From: Stramenopiles sp. TOSAG23-3
Lineage: Eukaryota > Sar
DNA: 29,114 nt
Direction of reading: 5' to 3'
Assembly: GCA_900128585.1 (NCBI GenBank)
Contig: LT642240.1
Span: 1 to 29,114, forward strand
The notes beneath the pieces are model-generated. The model worked only from the letters and a program-made list of their open reading frames with translations, ran no database searches and was not told the DNA's origin. The translations under genes and the position numbers were made by a program. This document shows positions 8,901 through 15,531 of the stretch, piece by piece (within the stretch, counting starts at the first letter, position 1; every line of letters begins with the position of its first letter).

Positions 8901-11053
8901 GTATGGGAAATCCTGTATGCGCTGGTTCCGTATTAGGCCTTTCTGGTGGCTTTACAGGAGCAGTTGGAAGTGCTCAAACAGTTGAGCAACTTGCTGGAGC
9001 TTCTGGCGCTAAAGGATGTACTGCTGATATGATTAAATTGGCAAATCCAAATATGTACGCTGCTAATGGCGGCTGGGCTTCCGTAACCACAGGATCACAC
9101 GCTCACTTGGCGCAAAAACTTGGCGGTGTAGGCAGTAAAGTATGGACAAAATTGCCTAAATTCATGGTACCTAAAAGTATTGAAATGGCTGCTGAAATTG
9201 CTGGACGTGAACATGGGGTCGGAGGGGGAACTGGCATGTTTCATGGCAGTGGAGTAGGCTTTGAAGCTCGAGATGATTATTTGAAAAAAGGTCAGACGAC
9301 ATTTACCGTTCATGCTGGCTGCATGCCAGGTTGGGGTGATGGCGTTCAGCAAATTGCTAGATCACCTGCAGCAGCTGTGGTTGGTGGCGCAATGGCACTG
9401 AAAGGTGCTGCTAAAATGTTGAAGAAAGTTATGCGGATGTTAAAATTGCTAGGAGTCAAATCATATGAGAAAGAGTTCGAAACGAATACGTTATTTAAAT
9501 CTAAATATGCCGTAGAATTTCGATTAAAAGATACAAATCAATGCCTTTCCGCATCACCAAAAAAACTTATTGTGCAAAGTGCAGGAGCAGCCACCGGCCC
9601 CGATGGAGTAACCGGAGGAACTGGAGTAACTGGAGTAACTGGAAACGCGAATAATGATGATGATGATACTGGCCCTTGTTGCAATTCAACAGGTACTGAA
9701 GATGAGGATGAAGATGAGGATGAGGAAGATATTCTTCCATCTCTTTCAACAGGGTCGTCTGGTCCGTCTGGTCCTACCGGTGGCACTGGTCCTACTGATG
9801 ACTCTGGCCCATCTGGAATCACAGGTAACGGTGATGATGATGATGATGATGATGATGAGTGTGAAGAGGATACGTTACATAAATACCCGAAATGTAAATT
9901 ATGGAGAAATTCGGTATGGGTTTTTTGTGGGAAAAAAAAAGTAAAAAAATGGGGTATTGGGCCGGAACAAGTGGAGCAAGCATTAATAAATTGTAATTAT
10001 GATAGTAACCATTGTAAAGGTGGCTACAAATCTGGAACATGCACATGCTGTGAAGCTCATAAATACTATCATAAAAAACAACCTTTCGAATTGCATCCTA
10101 AACAATTGCGTTTCGATACTAGATCTTGTCCAACTGACTACAAGGAAAGAAAATTGGAAGCCTGTGAAGGTGTGGATGATGAAATCACAGATCCTTTTGT
10201 GGCTTATTGTCCAACTAGTCTATGTAAGAATACAGGATGTATAAAAAAAGGTGGGAAAATGGTTCAAATCAAACCTCCTATTCCATCCTCTAAGGATATG
10301 AAAATACGTTGTTGTGGTACGCAAAAATGCGTTTTATCGCCCCCAGATGATCCATCTGGTCCGGAAGACGATGTTGAAAAATGTTGTAAATCACGTAATG
10401 CTAAAAAGCCAAGAAAATTCAATGATGAATGTCCTAGAGGAATGATTGAAATGGCATTAGACAAATGTACAAACGATGATTCATCAGGTCCAGGCTCAAA
10501 CAATGATGAGGATGATAATGGTAAGAAAAAAAAATGTTGTAAGCCAATGCGAAAGAAAACGGGACAAAGTATGCTTCCTACGTTGCACGATAAAAAATGT
10601 CCAGCAACCATGAAAGAATTGCCGTTTGACAAATGCACAAACGATGATTCATCAGGTCCAGGTCCAAACAATGATGATAATGATGATGATGATGGTGATA
10701 ATGATGATAAATGTTGTAAAAAACGTACGTCTAAAACACCAGAAAAATTCAAAAAAAAATGTCCTAGAGGAATGGTTGAAATGCCATTAGACAAATGTAC
10801 AAACGATGATTCATCAGGTCCAGGTCCAAACAATGATAATGATGATGATGAAGATGATGATAATGGTAAGAAAAAATGTTGTAAATCCAAAAATGCAAAG
10901 AGTCCATCATTGTATGATAAGAAATGCCCAGCAGGAGCCTATACTATAGAATATCCTCTAGAAAAATGTAAGGAGAAGAAAGAGAAAAAGGAAAAAGATG
11001 TTAAGCCAGAGCCAAATGCAAAACAATGTTGTAAAGCCAATATCAATGGATAA
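5924..11053 (+). CDS. Giant secreted cysteine-rich modular protein, first coding segment
   Basis: This is a 1,709-residue open frame. A classical signal peptide is visible (LPIFLLIIFVLESNA, likely cut after residue 25). In order it contains:
- residues about 195-500: W/C-rich repeats, including HWDIKTNGVICEDKC
- a dibasic RSRR site at 317-320
- helical charged segments, about 490-760
- a Gly/Ala-rich hydrophobic stretch, about 980-1180
- collagen-like Gly-X-Y patches, about 1224-1303, separated by poly-Asp/Glu
- from about 1486, four CCK modules with pattern CCK...[KE]CP...[DE]KC, joined by acidic SSGPG linkers

No membrane anchor is clear, so a secreted matrix, wall or coat role is inferred. 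The frame ends abruptly at 11053 just after a CC motif, and coding continues in another frame. The true exon may end at 11030. No named family was recognised. Confidence 0.75.
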   Translation: MVFLRNYFLSLPIFLLIIFVLESNAAPVQRPAASMKPQAVEAQLKLVEDSAVAKEGVKVPKSLPWCELRTVVPKDLRWLIPAERLVADVEIEGTEGVSNIDLISKDGVALSNIETGRSAFIKWEKASQILKRPKNVPDPNKAHPTYEFDERDASVDSDSQLEAIVKTKFDKRCGGTMEELKSCSKDDNCDCDETKIWLRVHYPEDSPEQKDEANGIIGMQCLVAAEEADSSKYTELKIEPCSRKTTWVARKSLEWGGRLFAGEFQPRDKSSWQLVSLGESRNAESAANALGSAKEIPARCLRRNFCHRGKSPADAIRSRRQASCGLSDKGKATIGTDKEVKEKDCEKTIEAGWFSTLSKSDLIEACNLYPSSLQDTNIQENKKGMCTYSYEPRHDPKLIENMNSQNYCEHCGTLHWDIKTNGVICEDKCLNCLDVSQVGGTPGWFRKAGTDAITHCRGGAWKKMPRIEVIDSDEYIEKYGEAILPDRFETQQADEDIIKDIALQAMTRKTMYERITQLLGLLDTTIEKAKENGDEENTVEIMEATIKIIDSQIEFDRLKLEDYESRKALKRWGDERRRLQEHFVDAKKPCQHEWCPAACANVISHDATDDETLREDTWVERLKTFIDFDGGKKDTDDTDGVSADNEYDDQKLGEIVKASAAIAAHSATESHKLLDTTIEKLTRFVENEEEVKKTWWGKKGNGLSKLVKNFVKTLKQNYESRESEDTISYSTLWTYSMCERANCYSGAGDETAPKKKDISHLLDLKGNEAVSASITEYIKSDRLTSLGFDALKTICNLRIVDRGTPWYERKNLPIQAAQSFLDVGKDIVEGDLKLWKAVESLEELPHGSDILKTECMKIKKPHIQKECMALTKAYICRINNQIVDFIPKKACKGGRFCVMAQSMVIPCLYNDCMNPLEKTALPTLCMEELNQFANRGFACGYQSSGGSECDCNKMRAIQASGARKFLMTMKSILKTNKLKALGGIALGVGGFICMGNPVCAGSVLGLSGGFTGAVGSAQTVEQLAGASGAKGCTADMIKLANPNMYAANGGWASVTTGSHAHLAQKLGGVGSKVWTKLPKFMVPKSIEMAAEIAGREHGVGGGTGMFHGSGVGFEARDDYLKKGQTTFTVHAGCMPGWGDGVQQIARSPAAAVVGGAMALKGAAKMLKKVMRMLKLLGVKSYEKEFETNTLFKSKYAVEFRLKDTNQCLSASPKKLIVQSAGAATGPDGVTGGTGVTGVTGNANNDDDDTGPCCNSTGTEDEDEDEDEEDILPSLSTGSSGPSGPTGGTGPTDDSGPSGITGNGDDDDDDDDECEEDTLHKYPKCKLWRNSVWVFCGKKKVKKWGIGPEQVEQALINCNYDSNHCKGGYKSGTCTCCEAHKYYHKKQPFELHPKQLRFDTRSCPTDYKERKLEACEGVDDEITDPFVAYCPTSLCKNTGCIKKGGKMVQIKPPIPSSKDMKIRCCGTQKCVLSPPDDPSGPEDDVEKCCKSRNAKKPRKFNDECPRGMIEMALDKCTNDDSSGPGSNNDEDDNGKKKKCCKPMRKKTGQSMLPTLHDKKCPATMKELPFDKCTNDDSSGPGPNNDDNDDDDGDNDDKCCKKRTSKTPEKFKKKCPRGMVEMPLDKCTNDDSSGPGPNNDNDDDEDDDNGKKKCCKSKNAKSPSLYDKKCPAGAYTIEYPLEKCKEKKEKKEKDVKPEPNAKQCCKANING
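9595..9832 (+). repeat. Collagen-like Gly-X-Y coding patches with acidic spacers
   Basis: Two patches encode Gly-X-Y-type triplets rich in GPTG, GVTG and GPSG. They are separated by Asp/Glu runs and a CC pair. The acidic runs come from GAT/GAG triplet expansion. The patches are too short for a full collagen domain. Confidence 0.6.
10379..11030 (+). repeat. Four tandem CCK cysteine modules
   Basis: Modules start at 10382, 10535, 10712 and 10877 (each at the CC pair). Each has four Cys in the order CC, [KE]CP, [DE]KC. The first three share the linker CTNDDSSGPG with near-identical DNA, pointing to recent tandem duplication. The spacers are Asp/Asn-rich and variable in length. Confidence 0.7.
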
Positions 11054-12800
11054 ATGTGATTCAAAAGCACCTGTTAAAGCAAAACCTGCGGCAACGAAAA
11101 CTGTAGAAAAAAAAGAAGATGTTACTAAATATCTCAATAAAATGTGTACACCAAAAGATATTAAAAATATGATGGGAAAATGTCTTGATAAAACGAATCC
11201 AAAATATTGTCAAAATGGTGAATACCATGACAGTAATTGTAAAGGACCATCAAGTATCGCTTGTTGTGTAGTAAGGGCAAATAATGATCGTAAAGCTTCC
11301 ACTTCAACAAGTGAGAAAAAATCAATTGTTGCCAGGCGGAAAACATCTAATATGAGATTTAAATCTCGTGATTTCCTTACATCAATAATTAACTTGGATG
11401 ATAACGATGACAATAATGTTTTTAAGTCGTTTATTGAGATAAGCAGTTTAAAGAAAACAATCGTACCAAAGGCACTAGGCTTGAACGTGTGTGATGGTGT
11501 ATCCGATGTATGGATTCCAGTTGATCAAAAGAAAGGTAAAGATGGTGAAGATTTATCCCAAATATACCAAGGTGAACAGAGAGCATTTATTAACGCAAAA
11601 GGCGTAAAAACAACACGTTGGGTTGTTAAAAATATGGAGGACAACCTTTGCGTTACAAATAAAGATCATAAAGGTGGTAGTATCACATTAGAAAATTGCG
11701 ACACGGAAGGAACGATGTTAAAAGAGTTAGCAAATATGGCAGAGGTTGGCGGTTTAGCTGGCCCTGGTGATGTACATAACTTTGGAGAATGGGAATTGAA
11801 AGAGAATGGTATGTTATGCCGCGATGGATGTCGTTGGTGTGTGTTGAATGTCGATGGAGAGCTTGAGGTTGGAAAGTGTGGTCTCAAACGGCAAAGCAAG
11901 AATTGGTTCGCTAAAGCGGAGTATGATTTACATCCAGACATGGCATATTTTGATGCGCGTTATGTTGAAGGTGAGATGATCAGTCCAGAAAATATCAACC
12001 AAATGCCAACAATGAAAGAAATTAAACGTTGTTTGTTAACTAAAGATGGTGAATATATCAATGATATTTTTCCACAAAGTGAACGTAAAATTACATGCAA
12101 TAACTTGCCAAACTGTATATTCGATGATATGACTGCTACATGTAACCCGTCATCAGATGAGCCTAAAAATAACGAGGTAGAACCTCAAACTGTGGAAATG
12201 AGACATGTTGTTAGAAACGAAAGTGGTTCCTCTGGATCCTCAGGTCCTGGAAATATGGAAAATGATTCCTCCGGCTCGAGCGGTCCTGGAAATATGGAAA
12301 GTGGTTCCTCTGGGTCAAGCGGTCCCGGGAATGAAGAAGAAAGTGATTCCTCCGGCTCAAGCGGTCCTGGAAATATGGAAAGTGGTTCCTCTGGCTCAAG
12401 CGGTCCCGGAAATGAAGAAAGTGGTTCGTCTGGTCCGGAAAATGACGAACGTGGCTCGTCTGCACCTGCAGGAACTAAATGCTGTTACAAAAATGGTATA
12501 CCACCTATGTTATTTAAAGGCAAATGTCCATCAAAGACAAAGGAACTACCATTAGCCAAATGTCAGAATAACAGTGATGATAATGGCGAAGTATGTTGTA
12601 AATCGAAAAATGCAAAGAGTCCATCATTGTTTGATAAAAAATGTCCAGCAGGAGCTGCTGAATATCCTATAGAAAAATGTAAGGAGAAGAAAGAGAAAAA
12701 GGAAAAAGATGTTAAGCCAGAGCCAAATGCAAAACAATGTTGTAAAGCGATAAATGTGATTCAAAAGCACCTGTTAAAGGAAAACATGCAAAAAATGTAG
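10998..12800 (+). CDS. Giant secreted cysteine-rich protein, second coding segment (+1 frame)
   Basis: This open frame lies in the frame after the 5924-11053 segment. Its first in-frame ATG falls inside the previous frame's overlap, and coding-like sequence really begins near 11037-11068. No signal peptide is present, so it is best read as the continuation of the gene at 5924. It contains:
- a Cys module (KMCTPKDIKNMMGKC)
- a basic site (VARRKTS)
- a W/C-rich domain with WELKENGMLCRDGCRWC that matches the first segment's HWDIKTNGVICEDKC
- a tandem SGSSGPGN linker (12222-12465)
- two further CCK modules, the last nearly identical to that at 10877

Its last 20 or so residues (after 12741) look like read-through out of frame. 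Coding probably shifts there into 12768-12952. A separate gene is possible but less likely. Confidence 0.6.
   Translation: MLSQSQMQNNVVKPISMDKCDSKAPVKAKPAATKTVEKKEDVTKYLNKMCTPKDIKNMMGKCLDKTNPKYCQNGEYHDSNCKGPSSIACCVVRANNDRKASTSTSEKKSIVARRKTSNMRFKSRDFLTSIINLDDNDDNNVFKSFIEISSLKKTIVPKALGLNVCDGVSDVWIPVDQKKGKDGEDLSQIYQGEQRAFINAKGVKTTRWVVKNMEDNLCVTNKDHKGGSITLENCDTEGTMLKELANMAEVGGLAGPGDVHNFGEWELKENGMLCRDGCRWCVLNVDGELEVGKCGLKRQSKNWFAKAEYDLHPDMAYFDARYVEGEMISPENINQMPTMKEIKRCLLTKDGEYINDIFPQSERKITCNNLPNCIFDDMTATCNPSSDEPKNNEVEPQTVEMRHVVRNESGSSGSSGPGNMENDSSGSSGPGNMESGSSGSSGPGNEEESDSSGSSGPGNMESGSSGSSGPGNEESGSSGPENDERGSSAPAGTKCCYKNGIPPMLFKGKCPSKTKELPLAKCQNNSDDNGEVCCKSKNAKSPSLFDKKCPAGAAEYPIEKCKEKKEKKEKDVKPEPNAKQCCKAINVIQKHLLKENMQKM
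11031..11067 (+). other. Frame break 1: candidate 37-nt micro-intron or frameshift site
   Basis: Immediately after a TGT T, the sequence GTAAAG begins and runs to TTCAAAAG. Removing these 37 nt joins the frame of 5924-11053 to that of the following segment. Skipping the single G at 11037 would also restore the frame and keep a DKC motif. Both readings are inference. Confidence 0.4.
12222..12465 (+). repeat. Tandem SGSSGPGN coding repeat
   Basis: About six units alternate between [ND]SSGSSGPGNMES and related forms with Glu-rich variants. This makes a flexible Ser/Gly/Pro linker between the W/C-rich domain and the terminal Cys modules. The DNA units are similar, with third-position differences. 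Confidence 0.75.
12742..12767 (+). other. Frame break 2: candidate 26-nt micro-intron or frameshift site
   Basis: This is the same junction as at 11031, in the second copy of the duplicated segment. GTAAAG runs to TTCAAAAG, but 11 nt shorter. Its removal shifts the frame by the amount needed to open 12768-12952. Confidence 0.4.
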
Positions 12801-12952
12801 AAGAAGAAGTTGAAGAAGAAGTTAAAAGAAAGGTAGAAAACGATGATGATACTAGTTTGATAAGTGGAGATACGGATATTAATGATGATACTCCGCCACT
12901 ACCACCAAAAACAAAATCGGCAACCATTAGGCGTAGAAAAAGTTCGTCGTAG
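12768..12952 (+). CDS. Probable C-terminal coding tail of the giant secreted protein
   Basis: In the same frame as the 5924 segment, 12770 to the TAG at 12950-12952 is open. It encodes a Lys/Glu-rich helix (NVEEEVEEEVKRKVEN), an Asp-rich stretch, PPLPPKTKS and a basic end RRRKSSS. Its start (APVKGK) matches the peptide after the first frame break (APVKAK), which supports real coding. With both gaps removed the whole gene would be 5924-11030, 11068-12741 and 12768-12952, or 2,321 residues with no internal stop. Confidence 0.5.
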
Positions 12953-13421
12953 AGGAGGGTAGAGAGGGTAGAGAGAAAGAGAGAGAGAGAAAGGAGAGAG
13001 AGAGATATTATATATTTGCAAACATAGAAAGAAGAGAGTGTACAAATGTACTTCGTACAACATTTTAAAAAAAAAATTATAATTTTTGAGATAAAAAATA
13101 TGATATCTAGAGATATAATAAACCTATGACTTAGATTTTAACCATTCATATATATATGCATATAATATTTTAACAAAATTATTATATAACCTTAGATTTT
13201 AACCGAACGTTATTTGTTAATTTTGATATTTAAAAATATCAAATATACGTATTGTACTGCTGCAGAATTTTTGCAAAAATATTTCGTTTTTCGTTCGTCT
13301 CCGTGTCGTGTCTCGTATAATTTTCAATTTTCTTTGAATCCGGCCGGGTTTTTAATCCTTTTAATCCTTTTTTACCCTCTCTCTCTCTGCGCTCTCCATA
13401 TTTTCCCGTGCTTATACGTTT
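12953..13421. other. Convergent intergenic with GA-rich tract
   Basis: This lies between the 3' ends of the secreted-protein gene (+) and the coiled-coil gene (-). A long purine GAGA/GGAG tract fills 12954-13008, followed by AT-rich sequence. A CT-rich run at 13377-13390 probably belongs to the minus-strand gene's 3' end. No gene was seen. Confidence 0.5.
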
Positions 13422-14723
13422 TCATCTGTTGGAGTTCTCTGTATTGTGTCTCTGGAACCCTGGGTTAGCGTCAGCATTATCATTACCACCACCATTTGCA
13501 ACAGTAGCTAGAGCAAACGTAACTACAGGAATTAGAGGAGAAAGGTACGAATTATACTTTTTGTAATTAGTCGGTTTTGTAATTAAAACCTTCGGCAAAT
13601 TATTACCAAATAAAAATGATGGAAAATATTGTATTTTGTTCAACCTAGCACAACTTTCACGATCCATATTATCATAATGATGAGCTAAATTTAATATTTC
13701 AAATTGAAATGCAAAAGACATTTTCGTATTTTCTTGGATATATTTATATGCATTTTTAGCTATCTTCAATTTTGCTTCATTGCTATCATTACTTTCATGA
13801 TAATAAAATTTCAAATTACGATTTACATTAGTTGTATTGATTATATCTAAATCAATATTTTCTTTATTTGTATCAGTTTTTTTATTTATTTCCAATTCAT
13901 AAATTTCATCAAGTTGTTCTTTTTGATACATGTCAAAATTTATAAATTGTGAAAAGAAATAAAAGCTATACAATTTATTGAGTGATGTAAACAAGTCTCT
14001 TGGTATATATTTTCCAGATTTAAGAAAATCACGTATCGTTTTACAGCATTTTCCATATTCTCCATTATTAGCATTTTGTTTATTTAGTTGTTTCCGTTGT
14101 TGTTGTTGTTGTTTTTGTTTAAATTCTTTATTAATTTTATCTTCATATTTTGTCTGATCAATTTTTTCAGTTAAATAAGTATTGACTATATTTATAGCAT
14201 TTTCCATTTCATCTATTGTACTATATATGAAACTTAACCAAAGAATTGTTAAACCATATGAATCTGTGAAATATTTTGCATTTATAATTTTCTTTGCTTC
14301 ATCGTTGTCATCATTGTTGTTATCAGTTGCCGTTTTTTCTTCAAATGTTTTAATAATTTCTTGATAATTAATAAAATATTTTGTTAACTTAGTTGGATTT
14401 AATTTACCAAGTTTTAATTGAGCATTGTAACCACCATTTATAGTCCATTTTAGATTTGTTCGGCTAAAATATAGGTGTTGTATATGGAAGAACATTTCTG
14501 GATATTTCTTTTTTATTGGTATTGGTTTGTTTTCGTTGATATTGTTTACATTTGCATATAATAACGGTCCTTGACGTCCATTTTGTTTTGTAATTTCTTG
14601 TAATTTATTTTTCAACTCATCAATCATGTTTAAATTTTTTTTCCCATCTTCGAAATTTTTTTTCGTTTCTTCCTTTTTATTCTTATTCGTTTTATCCATC
14701 TTCAGTAATGTTTCGATATTCAT
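13422..14723 (-). CDS. Hypothetical coiled-coil protein, 433 residues
   Basis: The N terminus is highly charged (about residues 9-50, Lys/Glu/Asn-rich) and likely coiled-coil. A mixed region with aromatic residues follows (YPEMFFHIQHLYFSRTNLKW), then several helix-like segments, a Gln run (QQQQQ, about 205-209) and a KCCKTIRDFLKSGKYIPRDL segment. A hydrophobic stretch near the C terminus (SYLSPLIPVVTFALATVA) could be a tail-type membrane anchor or a buried helix. The last 28 residues are Asn/Gly-rich. There is no signal peptide. Coding character is good over the whole length, and the ATG at 14723 is followed by a second in-frame Met at residue 9. I recognise no family and assign no function. 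It lies tail-to-tail with the secreted gene and shares orientation with the receptor-like gene behind it. Confidence 0.65.
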   Translation of the reverse strand: MNIETLLKMDKTNKNKKEETKKNFEDGKKNLNMIDELKNKLQEITKQNGRQGPLLYANVNNINENKPIPIKKKYPEMFFHIQHLYFSRTNLKWTINGGYNAQLKLGKLNPTKLTKYFINYQEIIKTFEEKTATDNNNDDNDEAKKIINAKYFTDSYGLTILWLSFIYSTIDEMENAINIVNTYLTEKIDQTKYEDKINKEFKQKQQQQQRKQLNKQNANNGEYGKCCKTIRDFLKSGKYIPRDLFTSLNKLYSFYFFSQFINFDMYQKEQLDEIYELEINKKTDTNKENIDLDIINTTNVNRNLKFYYHESNDSNEAKLKIAKNAYKYIQENTKMSFAFQFEILNLAHHYDNMDRESCARLNKIQYFPSFLFGNNLPKVLITKPTNYKKYNSYLSPLIPVVTFALATVANGGGNDNADANPGFQRHNTENSNR

Positions 14724-15531
14724 CTATTGAACCTGTTTTTATTTTCTACGTTGTTTTTTGTAATGTATATGTTGTATATATATACTATCTCTCTCAAACA
14801 ATCTATTTTTAGTTGATTTATTCAATGTGATGGACATGTGTGATGAAATGCGTAATAATGGTATTTGCGTATTTGCCTGTATTAAGAATAGTATACATAC
14901 TAGTGTACTTTATGTTCTGGCTTTGATAGGAGAGATGTGAGGTGTCTTTCACCTTAAAATTGAAATTAAAAAAATTGCAAAAAAAAAAATGCGACTTTTT
15001 TCAGACGACTTTTTTGATTGACAGACGACCTACATTTTACACTTTACACGCCTTCTTTACACGCCTCCTTTGTGATCAAGAGAGAGGACATATACATATG
15101 TATGCATCTAGATAAATTAGACCAAAAGTTAGATTGATTATGATATATATCTAACTTGGTACAATTTTGTTCCCCGCCCTCCTCGTATTTTTCATCAACA
15201 GAAGTTTGAATATAATCTTTTGGAGATTTGGGGAATGTGGAATGTGGGAGATGTTGGGTGCCCTGGCAGTCTTAAAAAGAGAATTCACGAATTACTAATT
15301 ATGAGATTTTTTAAATGTTACATGCTTATTCTAGAACAATATAATATATAATTATAGAAAAATACAAAAGCGTAAAATGGAAAAATACAACTGTTCAAGA
15401 AAGTAGTGGTAGAGAAATATGATATTTTATTTTTAATTATAACTTAGATTTTAAACATCTTTCTAAATTAAACACTCTATTAATATTTTTATCTCTCTAC
15501 AATTACATTTCGAAACTGACAATCTTCTTCT
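14724..15531. other. Intergenic, 5' of coiled-coil gene and 3' of receptor-like gene
   Basis: About 0.8 kb of AT-rich sequence with no open frame of note. A short direct repeat, AGACGACTTTTTTGATTGAC then CAGACGACC, lies near 15004-15030, and repeated TTTACACGCC units lie near 15043-15066. It should hold the promoter of the minus-strand gene starting at 14723. Confidence 0.5.

Noticed and set aside
9538-9822. Minus-strand frame rich in Pro/Val/Ser opposite the collagen-like patch
   Set aside because: It is a mirror of the Gly-X-Y and Asp codons on the plus strand and has no independent coding signal.
10264-10890. 208-codon minus-strand frame with repeats
   Set aside because: It is an antisense reflection of the CCK modules and their linkers, so the repeat is explained by the plus-strand gene.
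12205-12555. 116-codon frame over the SGSSGPGN repeat
   Set aside because: It is an alternate frame of the tandem coding repeat, kept open by repeat periodicity.
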